Source of the DNA: SIAJ01 sp963773845 | Lineage (GTDB): Bacteria; Planctomycetota; Planctomycetia; Gemmatales; Gemmataceae | Reading direction: 5' to 3' | Length of the DNA stretch: 64,000 nt | Assembly (NCBI GenBank): GCA_963773845.1 | Contig: CAVZCU010000011.1 | Location: forward strand, 905,959 to 969,958 | Shown: in pieces, positions 8,521 to 15,590 of the stretch | Numbering within the stretch: position 1 is the first letter of the stretch | Layout: the number at the start of each line of letters is the position of its first letter | Position numbers and translations under genes: made by a program | Notes under the pieces: model-generated | The model's database searches: none | What the model saw: the letters and a program-made list of their open reading frames with translations, nothing else | What the model was told of the DNA's origin: nothing

Positions 8521-10056
8521 TCAAGCCGCTAGCGCGTAGCGGCGATATGTTCGCAGCGCGTCGCTGAGCACACTCCGGCCTTGATCCGTGACTCGCCAGC
8601 GGCGCGTTCGCGGAACTTTTGCCACGAAGCCGCGAACGTGCAGACGTTTCAAGAGTCGGCCAATCGCAGCACTTCGGCGCTGGCCTTTCGCGTCCCGGCC
8701 GAGTTCGGCGTCGAGAGCCGTGCGGATGTCTTTGTTGCGGAACCCCTGCGCGATGTGGTCGCCGGCCAGCACGGCGGCAAAGAGCCGAGCTTCCTCAGCT
8801 CGGGCCGGGTTGAACCCCGCATAGCTGCGGCCCTTTTCATGCTGGCGCTCGGTCAACTCCTTCAGCTGGTCGTACGTCGGCGTCGGATCCGTGACGGCCG
8901 CCAGCGCCTCCAGGTATCGTTGGTTGCAGGCCAAGGCGTGTCTTTGATAGTGGTGCAGATTGCCAACGCCCTTGCACATCGCAAACCAACCCGTTGACGT
9001 GGTGCCGTCCCGATGCCGACATTCCCGCAAGACTTTGAACTCTCCGGGTTGATTGATGACGGTCTCCACGCGTAGGAGCAAACCCAACTTGTCGTACATC
9101 TTCAGCCAGTTTCGCTTCATGAAGTGCTTGATGCACGCGCCGGGCTCACGCACCGACTTGTAGTGCGTTTGCACTTCGCCATCGAAGCGCTCGTGCCACT
9201 TACGCCCCAGATAGCAGTAGATTTTCTTGGGACTGAAGGTGAGCAAGGCGAACTCCAGCAAGCGCACAAACAACGCCGCCAGCGCGTGCCGGCTCGCGAA
9301 GCAAATGTCGGTCGCGTACTCGGCCTGATCGATGACCCAGTAATGGCTGAGGCCCTTCAGTTCCGTCAACAACAGCGGATTGACTTGCCGCGCGTAGCGT
9401 TCCAGGAGTTTCGGCCACGGCAACTTGGCGAAGCGGTCGGCGGCACGCTGCGCCGCCGACGGATCGGCCAACTCCACGAAGGCGTTATCAACTTGCTCGA
9501 AGGCGATGCCTTTCTCCTTCAGTTGCCGCGCCACGTAGTCGTGGCCATTGGCATACACCTGACAAGTGAACGGTGCCCAGGTCTGCAAGCGGACGTGCAT
9601 GAGTCCCAGGTCTTTGTCGACGAAGTAGTAGTACAAGACGCGCTGCGGCACATACCGGGACACGAAACCCGGCCGATCCTTGCCGGGAGCAAGCTTGAAG
9701 GTGCGACAGGCTTCCATGACGCACACGATGCCGACCAGGCCATCGACTCCTGGCGACTGCTTGAGCTGTTCCTTGGCCCAGGCGTCCTTGTCGATCTTGC
9801 CGGTGAAGTACAGGTAAGGACGCCGCGACCGCTCGGCGAAGCGTTTGGCGTGTTCGACCAAACGATCCGACCACACCGGCCCAACGTCCTTCAAGAAATC
9901 GGCACGGCGAATCTTCAAGACGTAATCGATGAAACACTCGAATTGATCGACACGGCTGATCGGCAAATGCCCTTTGAAAAGAACCCGGTCAAAGCACGAC
10001 AAAACCCAGGAGATGATGCTGGCAAACTGGCCGCAAAACGAGCATACTGTCTTCAT
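8521..10056 (-). CDS. 511-aa protein of unknown function with C-terminal winged helix (passenger gene)
   Basis: ATG at 10056 (MKTVCSFCGQFASII); the in-frame TTG at 10089 is less likely. The body contains CFDRVLFKGHLPISR, a segment rich in aromatic residues (QRVLYYYFVDKDLGLMHVRLQTWAPF) and GLSHYWVIDQAEYATDICF. The last 90 residues read as a winged helix-turn-helix (NKDIRTALDAEL...RLLKRLHVRGFVAKVPRTRRWRVT), which is why relatives tend to be labelled MarR-like. It lacks a recognisable transposase DDE/DEDD triad and membrane segments. The gene interrupts the structured repeat (8480 / 10150), which is continuous in the copy at 12889, so it was either inserted there or is an optional passenger. Function unknown; a DNA-binding or transposition-helper role is a guess. 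Confidence 0.6.
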   Translation of the reverse strand: MKTVCSFCGQFASIISWVLSCFDRVLFKGHLPISRVDQFECFIDYVLKIRRADFLKDVGPVWSDRLVEHAKRFAERSRRPYLYFTGKIDKDAWAKEQLKQSPGVDGLVGIVCVMEACRTFKLAPGKDRPGFVSRYVPQRVLYYYFVDKDLGLMHVRLQTWAPFTCQVYANGHDYVARQLKEKGIAFEQVDNAFVELADPSAAQRAADRFAKLPWPKLLERYARQVNPLLLTELKGLSHYWVIDQAEYATDICFASRHALAALFVRLLEFALLTFSPKKIYCYLGRKWHERFDGEVQTHYKSVREPGACIKHFMKRNWLKMYDKLGLLLRVETVINQPGEFKVLRECRHRDGTTSTGWFAMCKGVGNLHHYQRHALACNQRYLEALAAVTDPTPTYDQLKELTERQHEKGRSYAGFNPARAEEARLFAAVLAGDHIAQGFRNKDIRTALDAELGRDAKGQRRSAAIGRLLKRLHVRGFVAKVPRTRRWRVTDQGRSVLSDALRTYRRYALAA

Positions 10057-10149
10057 GGCATCCGCTTTCTGAGTGACTGCTGGTAACAATCATTTTGGAA
10101 AGTCGGATGCCTGTTTTCTTCATGGGGCGGTGGGCGAAGCCCACGTTAG

Positions 10150-10400
10150 GACTCAGAAACCTTTGGAGTGCCGACGCAGCGGTCACTCAAATCGGACAGC
10201 TCGATCCCCGAAGGGTAGCGGCTTCACGCTGGCGAATTCGCGGGGAATCGAGACCCCGTCGGTCGTGGTTCCAGCACAAGGCCGCATCGGCTCAGTTAGT
10301 CGTTGACTCGTTCGTCGGGCCGCATCGGTCGCCTGCGTCGTCGGGCGCGACGACGCTTGTTCTCGTCAGGTTGATCTCGTCGTCATCCAGCCGGTCACCG
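10150..10400 (+). repeat. Structured non-coding repeat, copy 1 right part
   Basis: Continues the repeat after the inserted gene: CAGAAACCT, GTGCCGAC, GCTCGATCCCCG, GTAGCGGCTTCACGCTGGCG, AATCGAGACCCCGTCGGTCGTGG are shared with 13124-13330. GGCTCGAT/CCCCGC can pair with GCGGG/AATCGAG, enclosing an AGCG-CGCT mini-hairpin. Confidence 0.65.
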
Positions 10401-10780
10401 GCTCGGGGGCCAATCCAAAGCAAACAGGGTCAGGCGTGTGCCGCAGTGTGATCGAGGGATCGAGTCCCAATAGAACGTCACGGCAATTGCGGTTGCCTTT
10501 GTCGCCCCAGTTCGGCGTACAGCTCCCCGTGCCGGGCCGGTGGTCGCCGTGACGGTCGCGGCCGGGCTTTGGCGGCCCCGACCGTCACGGCTCATTTCAA
10601 CGCATCAAGGTCCGTTCATTTGTTCTCTCCATCGGCTCGTGATGTCGTTCCCTTCAAGCAAGCGCCCAGCACTCGATCGATCCATTTCTTCGTAGGGGTT
10701 TTTGTCTTTTGTCTTTCCGGGCCTTCGCGCTCCGCTCCGCAAAGCCTTCGCGTCGCGGCTTCACGGCGCCGGTCGGATCG
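10401..10780. other. Intergenic, with one strong hairpin
   Basis: 380 bp without a plausible gene. CCGTGACGGTCG at about 10548 and CGACCGTCACGG at about 10588 form a 12-bp inverted repeat near the 3' end of the transposase gene; it could terminate either transcript. The rest, down to the transposase stop, shows nothing recognisable. Confidence 0.5.
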
Positions 10781-11824
10781 TCAGCCCTTGTGGAAGCGCT
10801 TCAAATCGAACGGCACTTGTTTGTGCCACAGGTGATACACCGTTCGGCCGATCTTCGCTTCCAAGACCGCGAGCGCCTTGCGCTTGCCGCGCTTCTTTTC
10901 TTGCCGTTGCATCCATGACTTCACCGCCGGCACCGCTCGCTTCATCAGACACGCCGCCTCGCTGAATGCCCACTTCAAATGCGCGTTGCCGATCTTTTTG
11001 CCCCCCGACCCCTTCACCTTCCCTGCGCTGGAATGTTCGCAACGCACCAGACGCGAGTACGACAGGAAGTTACCCGCCTCCGGGAAGCGTTTGATTTGGT
11101 CGATTTCATAGAGCGGGATCAGGCCCAGGATCGGCCCGATGCCGGGGATCGTCTTCAACAGCCCGAAGGTCACCGCGTCGTCGATCTTGGCGTTCCGCAC
11201 CAAATAACTCTCCATCTGGCGAATCTGCTGGTCGTAGTGATCGATCATCGCCAGGTCGGAAGCGATCATCAACTTCGTGCTCGGGTCGCGGAAGCGCTCG
11301 GCGATCGCGTCGCTGCGATTGCTGGCGTAGCGCAGCTTCTTCGGCAACACCGGCAGGTTGAACTGACTGTTGGTGTTGACGATGTGAGCGATGAGCTGGG
11401 CGCACTGCCGGACGAAGTGGCTGCGGCGCCGTAGCAAGTCGCGGGTCTGCCGCTTCGCGCGTGGATAGGCGTAGGCCAAGGGGAACAGTCCGCCGCGGAG
11501 CATGGCGGCCAGCTTGCCGGCGTCGATACGATCGTTCTTGGCTTTGCCGCCGTGGATGTGCTTCATGGCCAGAGCGTGGCCCAAGGCGAAGGGGATCTTC
11601 TCGTCTTCGCACAAATCGCCGAGCCAGTACCAGGCGAACATGCACTCACATCCCACGACGATGTTTTTGCGGTAAGGCTTGATGGCATGGAGGAACTCGT
11701 CGGGGTCGGCGGGCAAGTTCTTCTCGAAAACGGTTTTACCCTTGTGGTCGAGCACGTGGGTGAACATCGTTCTGGCGTGCAGATCGACGCCGCAGTAGAA
11801 TTTGTGTTGGGTGTTGTAGTTCAT
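10781..11824 (-). CDS. IS110-family transposase
   Basis: 347 residues from the ATG at 11824, which has a GAGG ribosome site about 9 nt upstream; a start at 11830 is also possible. The N-terminal RuvC-like DEDD domain shows Asp in YCGVDLHAR, Glu in VVGCECMFAWYW and the Asp pair in KNDRIDAGKLA. The C-terminal transposase_20 domain shows TIPGIGPILGLIPLYEI and the serine region EHSSAGKVKGSGGKKIGNAHLKWA. Length and domain order are typical, and the frame is intact, so it may be functional. IS110 transposases use a structured non-coding (bridge/seeker) RNA encoded in one element end to select targets; candidate ends here are at 11855-12000 and 8211-8480. Confidence 0.9.
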   Translation of the reverse strand: MNYNTQHKFYCGVDLHARTMFTHVLDHKGKTVFEKNLPADPDEFLHAIKPYRKNIVVGCECMFAWYWLGDLCEDEKIPFALGHALAMKHIHGGKAKNDRIDAGKLAAMLRGGLFPLAYAYPRAKRQTRDLLRRRSHFVRQCAQLIAHIVNTNSQFNLPVLPKKLRYASNRSDAIAERFRDPSTKLMIASDLAMIDHYDQQIRQMESYLVRNAKIDDAVTFGLLKTIPGIGPILGLIPLYEIDQIKRFPEAGNFLSYSRLVRCEHSSAGKVKGSGGKKIGNAHLKWAFSEAACLMKRAVPAVKSWMQRQEKKRGKRKALAVLEAKIGRTVYHLWHKQVPFDLKRFHKG

Positions 11825-11854
11825 GCTCATGTCCTCGTTGGTGACGGGTCGTCC

Positions 11855-12000
11855 TGATCCCGCATCGTGGTTGCGAGTACCGCGCGTACTCGCTGAAACT
11901 TCCACGTTGAGACACAGGAGCGATCCCGTGATCTCTTTACTAATTGGCGACAGGCTCCGACCCGTCACCGATGGGGACATGAGAAGTATCCAGGCGCTGC
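11855..12000. repeat. Conserved transposase-proximal end of the IS110 element
   Basis: Shares about 115 bp with 16930-17045: GTACTCGCTGAAACTT, GAGACACAGGAGCGAT, CGTGATCTCTTT, GGCTCCGACCCGTCACC, GGGGAC. GAGACAC can pair with GTGATCTC. It is non-coding, upstream of the transposase start, where IS110-group elements encode their guide RNA. Confidence 0.65.
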
Positions 12001-12029
12001 AGCAGACGGCGGGTCATGAGTTATTTCCC

Positions 12030-12076
12030 CGTGCTCAGTAGGCCACTCCCGCCGCTGCTGAGCGTAGGCGTTCGGA
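12030..12076 (+). other. attC site 4, right part, separated from its first core box
   Basis: GCTCAGTAG and CTGCTGAGC form the inner stem and GTTCGGA (12070-12076) the last core box. The matching first box is GCCTAAC at 8204-8210, 3.8 kb away, so the site has been split by the insertion. Confidence 0.6.
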
Positions 12077-12089
12077 GGCCGAGGGCGCG

Positions 12090-12509
12090 ATGGCTGCGGA
12101 ACGGGTGGAAGTCGTCGCGAACTTCGTTGAGCCGTGCGGTTATTGCGGCGCGGCTTGTACCGGCACCGTCCTTGTCTCGTACCTCGACGGCGGGCGGCGG
12201 GTGGCATTCGAGACGGATCGGGGCAGCTTGTCGGAGCCGCTCCGGGCGTTGGTGGGCGCGGCCATTGAGCGGGGCGAGTACGATGCCCTGCCCTCGTTCG
12301 TGCGGGAGTGGAACGAGGCGCGGGGATGGGCCGAATTCGCCTCTGACGGGGCGGCGGTCGCGGCCGACGACTTGTTGCGGACAGTGGATGCTCTCGGCCA
12401 GTTGCGGCCGACCGCGGATGTGCTCGGCGGCGAGATGTTGGCCGGACTGCGGACGTTCGCGGCCAAGGCCGCCCGCGATGGCCGCGAGCTGTGGGTCGCG
12501 GAGACATGA
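12090..12509 (+). CDS. Integron cassette protein of unknown function
   Basis: 139 residues from ATG at 12090, 14 bp after the attC 4 core box. Acidic and alanine-rich, with a CGYCGAAC segment near residue 16 that could bind metal but has no second cysteine pair. The C-terminal half is helical (LLRTVDALGQLRPTADVLGGEMLAGLRTFAAKAARDG). No family recognised. Followed by attC 5 after 28 bp, so it is a complete cassette. Confidence 0.6.
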   Translation: MAAERVEVVANFVEPCGYCGAACTGTVLVSYLDGGRRVAFETDRGSLSEPLRALVGAAIERGEYDALPSFVREWNEARGWAEFASDGAAVAADDLLRTVDALGQLRPTADVLGGEMLAGLRTFAAKAARDGRELWVAET

Positions 12510-12537
12510 GCCGCACGCACGTCGGGGTAGCGCAGAC

Positions 12538-12631
12538 GCCGAACCCGTTCGTACACCGGACCGCGGCGGCAGCAAGTGATTGAATCAAGAAAGTCACCGC
12601 GCCGCCGCGGCCGGTGACTCGGGTGTTCGCA
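12538..12631 (+). other. attC site 5
   Basis: GCCGAAC at 12538-12544 and GTTCGCA at 12625-12631. The arms CACCGGACCGCGGCGGC and GCCGCCGCGGCCGGTG are almost perfectly complementary, and the loop GTGATTGAATCAAG matches that of attC 2. Length 94 bp. Confidence 0.88.
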
Positions 12632-12652
12632 GCCTTGATGGGTGGGTGACGA

Positions 12653-12874
12653 ATGACGCGAGAAGAATCGTTGCAGATCATTCGTGAAGCCTTTTCGCAC
12701 GTTGATGTGGAACGAATCGTCGTGGAGTACGACCAGGCGGTGGATGAAGATGTGGCCAAAGTCTACGTCAGCGATGAGCAACTTGGCGCGGCGCTTGGTG
12801 ATGACGGATACTATCCGCGCGGGGTTGCGATGAGGGCGGGACTGGCGATCGAGGTTTTGCTGGCCAGCGGGTGA
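12653..12874 (+). CDS. Mini-protein resembling a NusA-type KH domain
   Basis: 73 residues. After two helices, the segment VAKVYVSDEQLGAALGDDGYYPRGVAMRAGLAIEV follows the pattern of the second KH domain of NusA (V-V-DxQLxxAIGxxGxNVRLAAxLTGxxIxV), including a G-D-D-G loop in the place of GxxG. A stand-alone NusA-like KH unit would be expected to bind single-stranded RNA. The resemblance is by eye and the protein is short. It is a one-gene cassette following attC 5; its own attC (first box AGCGAAC, 12882-12888) is broken by the next insertion. Confidence 0.5.
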   Translation: MTREESLQIIREAFSHVDVERIVVEYDQAVDEDVAKVYVSDEQLGAALGDDGYYPRGVAMRAGLAIEVLLASG

Positions 12875-12888
12875 GGTCGCCAGCGAAC

Positions 12889-13330
12889 AGTCTTATGCCC
12901 CGTCCGACTTGAATAAAACGTAGCGATTCCGGGTACGCCTCTTCTAACGACGTATGCCGCTCGGTTTATTCAAGCCTGTCTGAGTCGAACGACCTACGCA
13001 CACGCAGCGCCGGGATGGTTCGTGCAACGGTATCGCACTCGCAAGCGAGCGGCACCAAACAGCCTTACGGGGTCCGGTCCCATCAACTTCCGCTGATGCG
13101 ACTGTCGCACCGAAGCGCGACGCCCCAGAAACCTCTCCGTGCCGACTCGACGGTCATTCAAAACGGACGGCTCGATCCCCGCAGGGTAGCGGCTTCACGC
13201 TGGCGAATTCGCGGGAAATCGAGACCCCGTCGGTCGTGGTACCAGCGCTCGGCCGCATCGGTCGCCTGCGTCGCCGGGTGCGACGACGCTTGTTCTCGTC
13301 AGGATTAATCTCGTCTGTCGATCCGCGGCG
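12889..13330 (+). repeat. Structured non-coding repeat, copy 2 (uninterrupted)
   Basis: Begins AGTCTTATGCCCCGTCCGACTTGAATAAAA directly after an attC-like core box AGCGAAC, just as copy 1 does after GCCTAAC. It runs without the 511-aa gene through the left and right blocks to TTGTTCTCGTCAGGATT. The transposase and transposase-proximal end are absent; the copy ends in a region entered by a palindromic element at 13368. No gene is visible. Confidence 0.7.
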
Positions 13331-13367
13331 AGTCGGCCCCACGCTCCGAGCCTGTGCACGAATCGGC

Positions 13368-13476
13368 GCCATAGTCGCCTTTCGCTCCGCGAAAGGAACG
13401 GCGGCACCCGGAAATGTGTTAAACCATCTCGCGAGCGGCGCGCCCGTTCCTTTCGCGGAGCGAAAGGCGACTATGG
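13368..13476. repeat. 109-bp palindromic dispersed element, copy 1
   Basis: GCCATAGTCGCCTTTCGCTC... (13368-13401) is a perfect 34-bp inverted match to 13443-13476, around a ~40-bp centre. A second copy, in the opposite orientation and with a homologous centre, lies at 38499-38608. It fits a small non-autonomous palindromic (REP/MITE-like) element. Confidence 0.85.
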
Positions 13477-13701
13477 CACATCGGTCGCCGATTTGTGCGC
13501 AAGCTCTTGGCGTGAGGAACCATCAATCCGAGCGCGGCCAGCTCGGGGGCCATGCGAACACAACGGGGTCGTAGCGGACGACTGTGCCTCGCTCGAAGAG
13601 GCTTTTACTCTGCGCACAAATCGCCGAGGCTTTGCCCGGCACTGCCAAGTTGCAAAGGGCCGCGACTTTCACGGGCTGGAGACTCCTGGTAGAATCTTCA
13701 A
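13477..13701. other. Non-coding stretch with 13-bp inverted repeats
   Basis: CGATTTGTGCGCA (13489-13501) is inverted exactly as TGCGCACAAATCG (13611-13623), 109 bp apart. This may be another small insertion or a remnant of the attC that preceded the next cassette. No gene seen. Confidence 0.5.
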
Positions 13702-14004
13702 ATGAACCCGCGGGTCTTCCTCGTCGTCGATCCGCGGACATTGCATGTGCCCCGGTCGCGACAATCAGGAGCGGACCCTTACAAGCTTCAACGCCAGATT
13801 GCTCAATTCGGTAGTACCGATCAAGGAATGCCGCCGATTGAAGTGAGTCGTGGCACCGATGGCGAGTTGGTCATCAACAATGGAGTGACGCGGGCGACGC
13901 GAATTGCTCGATTTGCTCCGGGACGAACCGTGCGTGTGGAAGTGATCGACGATCTTCCGGTCGCAGTCGCGTCGTTCAAATCGATAGGAGATTTGATCCC
14001 ATGA
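13702..14004 (+). CDS. ParB-like nuclease-fold small protein in a two-gene cassette
   Basis: 100 residues. The order PPIEVSRGTDGELVINNGVTRATRIARF resembles the ParB/Srx fold, in which a residue list of parameters (LVINNGVTRAxR in place of the usual GxHRxxA) follows a target-setting strand. I rate this as a structural hint only. It is translationally coupled to the next gene (TGA inside ATGAGT). Such tight pairs in cassettes are often toxin-antitoxin or immunity modules. A ribosome site is not obvious. Confidence 0.5.
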   Translation: MNPRVFLVVDPRTLHVPRSRQSGADPYKLQRQIAQFGSTDQGMPPIEVSRGTDGELVINNGVTRATRIARFAPGRTVRVEVIDDLPVAVASFKSIGDLIP

Positions 14005-14297
14005 GTATCGCGGCAACGGACGAGTTGGTCGAGGCTCTTGCCGAATTGCGACAACTATTTCCCGACTGGAGGATGGGCCAGCTTGTCGCCAATCTTGCCC
14101 TCGCGGCCGGTGCAACCGAAGGGGATGCAATTTGGGAAGTCGAGGACGAACAATTGCTTAACGCAGCCCATCGCTTAATAGATCGAAATCGCGGGCGCGA
14201 GTCGGAAAACGCCGAACCACTCACTTCACCTGACCGCGGCGGCGTCAAGCCTGCTCCAGGGTCAACGCTTTCCGAGCCGCCGCGGCCGGTGAGCTGA
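14001..14297 (+). CDS. Small helical partner protein of the ParB-like gene
   Basis: 98 residues; the first 65 (LVEALAELRQLFPDWRMGQLVANLALAAG...WEVEDEQLLNAAHRLIDR) are a helical unit that I have the impression of seeing often beside small hypothetical genes in planctomycetes and cyanobacteria. The remaining residues run through attC 6 and are probably read-through. The start overlaps the stop of the preceding gene by 4 nt, so the two are made together. Confidence 0.5.
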   Translation: MSIAATDELVEALAELRQLFPDWRMGQLVANLALAAGATEGDAIWEVEDEQLLNAAHRLIDRNRGRESENAEPLTSPDRGGVKPAPGSTLSEPPRPVS

Positions 14298-14300
14298 TCG
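14211..14300 (+). other. attC site 6
   Basis: First box GCCGAAC at 14211-14217 and arms CTGACCGCGGCGGC / GCCGCCGCGGCCGGTGAG of the same subfamily as sites 2 and 5. The last core box is degenerate (no GTT) near 14290-14300, so the end is approximate and recombination proficiency doubtful. Confidence 0.7.
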
Positions 14301-14332
14301 TCTGGAGCTCTTCCCCTCTGTTGGAAGTCACT

Positions 14333-14833
14333 ATGAGATTCTTACCTTCATTGGCTGCGACCGTGCTCGTTTTGCTCGCCGCAGTCATGGGGAATGGCCA
14401 GGACAAGGAGAAACCGTCCACGCTTCCAGGAGCGAAGGGGCCGCTCTCCGAGAAAGTCGGGAAACTCAAGGATGGGGTCGAGGTTCTGAGTGCGGACGTG
14501 TCGAACGATGTCAAGGATATCAAGCTTCATCCGGCCGAATCACCTAAAACCCGAACCCTTCCTTCTGGAACGAGCAGCGGATTCAGGGTCGGGGTGAGAT
14601 TCAACAAGGAGCCGGTCGGCAAGTGCTCGATCGAAATCTACAACACGGCCGGCAGGGTCGATTTCGTCCACGCCCACACCACGTCCACCGACAAGCGCAC
14701 TGGTCGCTGCACGATGATTTTCACAGGGCAAGGAAAAGAGAAACTCGCCGATGGTCCATATCAGGCCAAGGTCAAGATCGGCGATGACGTGTTTCTTCTG
14801 GTGAACTGGCATATCGGCGAACTGCCAAAGTGA
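14333..14833 (+). CDS. Exported protein of unknown function
   Basis: 166 residues from ATG at 14333 (AAGT/GGAAGT upstream). A signal peptide is clear: MRFLPSLAATVLVLLAAVMGNGQ. The mature part has a linker rich in Lys/Pro, then a beta-sandwich-like segment (FRVGVRFNKEPVGKCSIEIYN, GRCTMIFTGQGKEKLADGPYQAKVKIGDDVFLLVNWHIG). No catalytic motif is visible. It is a cassette gene lying between attC 6 and the candidate attC 7. Confidence 0.62.
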   Translation: MRFLPSLAATVLVLLAAVMGNGQDKEKPSTLPGAKGPLSEKVGKLKDGVEVLSADVSNDVKDIKLHPAESPKTRTLPSGTSSGFRVGVRFNKEPVGKCSIEIYNTAGRVDFVHAHTTSTDKRTGRCTMIFTGQGKEKLADGPYQAKVKIGDDVFLLVNWHIGELPK

Positions 14834-14856
14834 TCGCCGATAGGATTGGAGACCGT

Positions 14857-14991
14857 GCCGAACAAGGGCATTGCAGATGTAACGTAGGACGTCAAAGCCC
14901 CTCTCTGCGATGACGCGGCCTCGGGTTGGTCCGAGCCCTGGTCGCGGGCGCAGGCATTCTTCGATCCACCCAATCGCACGCGTTGTTAGCC
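14857..14991 (+). other. Candidate attC site 7
   Basis: GCCGAAC (14857-14863) and GTTAGCC (14985-14991) bound 135 bp. The start GCCGAACAAGGGC matches attC 3, but internal pairing is weak, so this may be decayed. Confidence 0.45.
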
Positions 14992-15046
14992 CATTGAGCA
15001 ACGGATAGGATGTCCAAAGCACTTCGGCACTCGAGAAAGGTCGGCG

Positions 15047-15301
15047 ATGGACCGGGAAACATTTACTGCGACAATCCTCGCGTTCAAGCAACGCGCACCC
15101 TTCCGGCCATTCATGGTGGTGACCGTTAGTGGGAACCGGCATGAAGTTGACCATCCCGACGCGTTGGCAGTGAATGACGGTGTGGCCCTCTGCGCGGGAC
15201 CGCGGGGGATTCCTGTAATCTTTGACTTCGAAGGCGTCAGCGAAGTGATCGGCGACCTTTCGGGCAGGGGGCCGAGACGCAAGGGCCGAACGAACGGCTG
15301 A
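15047..15301 (+). CDS. Small conserved-type cassette protein
   Basis: 84 residues from ATG at 15047. The sequence RAPFRPFMVVTVSGNRHEVDHPDALAVNDGVALCAG...IFDFEGVSEVIG reads as a small beta-barrel-like unit seen in many planctomycete hypothetical proteins (pattern FRPFxVxxxxGxxxxVxHPDxLA). No enzymatic motif. The last codons overlap the first box of attC 8. Confidence 0.6.
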   Translation: MDRETFTATILAFKQRAPFRPFMVVTVSGNRHEVDHPDALAVNDGVALCAGPRGIPVIFDFEGVSEVIGDLSGRGPRRKGRTNG

Positions 15302-15577
15302 AGCTTCTGACCGGGGCCGCACTTCTAAGTGGGCCCGCCAAAGGAATTTGACAATGTTCGTAAGCCGGTAGCGGCGGAGCCCGAAGCGCAGCGAGGGTCC
15401 GCCGCGATGGCGAACCGCAGTTTTCACCGACTTCGCAGCCGCCTCGTCGCGGTCCCTCGCTGCGCTTCGGGCTCCGCGACATCGGCCAATTGTCAAAAAC
15501 CTTTTGCGGACTCACTTAGTTTTCCGAGCTTCAACGTCCTTGCCGGCGGCCCCCGTCAGCTTGGCCGAGCGTTCGGC
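15285..15577 (+). other. attC site 8, interrupted by a MITE
   Basis: GCCGAAC (15285-15291) pairs with GTTCGGC (15571-15577), and CTGACCGGGGCCGC at 15308 pairs with GCGGCCCCCGTCAG at about 15547. The 195-bp inverted-repeat element at 15325-15519 sits in what would be the attC loop. Without it the site is about 98 bp. Confidence 0.75.
15325..15519. mobile_element. MITE-like element with terminal inverted repeats
   Basis: The ends CTAAGTGGGCCCGCCAAAGG... and ...CCTTTTGCGGACTCACTTAG are imperfect inverted repeats of about 33 bp. Inside is a second, perfect 24-bp inverted repeat (15374-15397 against 15454-15477, GCGGAGCCCGAAGCGCAGCG). No gene. The insertion lies in the loop of attC 8. Confidence 0.75.
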
Positions 15578-15590
15578 GCGGAGGGAATCT

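Larger units (their letters stand above)
8211..12000 (-). mobile_element. IS110-family element inserted in an attC, carrying a passenger gene
   Basis: The left boundary is exact: sequence shared with two other copies begins right after the attC core box GCCTAAC (8204-8210). The right boundary lies near 12000, where similarity to the copy at 16490-17045 ends (CCGACCCGTCACC...GGGGAC). Beyond it the rest of the attC resumes (GCTCAGTAG ... CTGCTGAGC ... GTTCGGA, 12030-12076). The 3.8-kb insert holds a structured left end, a 511-aa reverse-strand gene, an IS110-family transposase on the reverse strand and a conserved right end. IS110/IS1111 elements that target attC sites are known; the passenger gene and long structured end are not usual for them. 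It could instead be nested insertions. Confidence 0.6.

Noticed and set aside
8521..10056. MarR-family transcription regulator
   Set aside because: Only the last ~90 residues look like a winged helix; the 420 residues before it are unlike any MarR protein.
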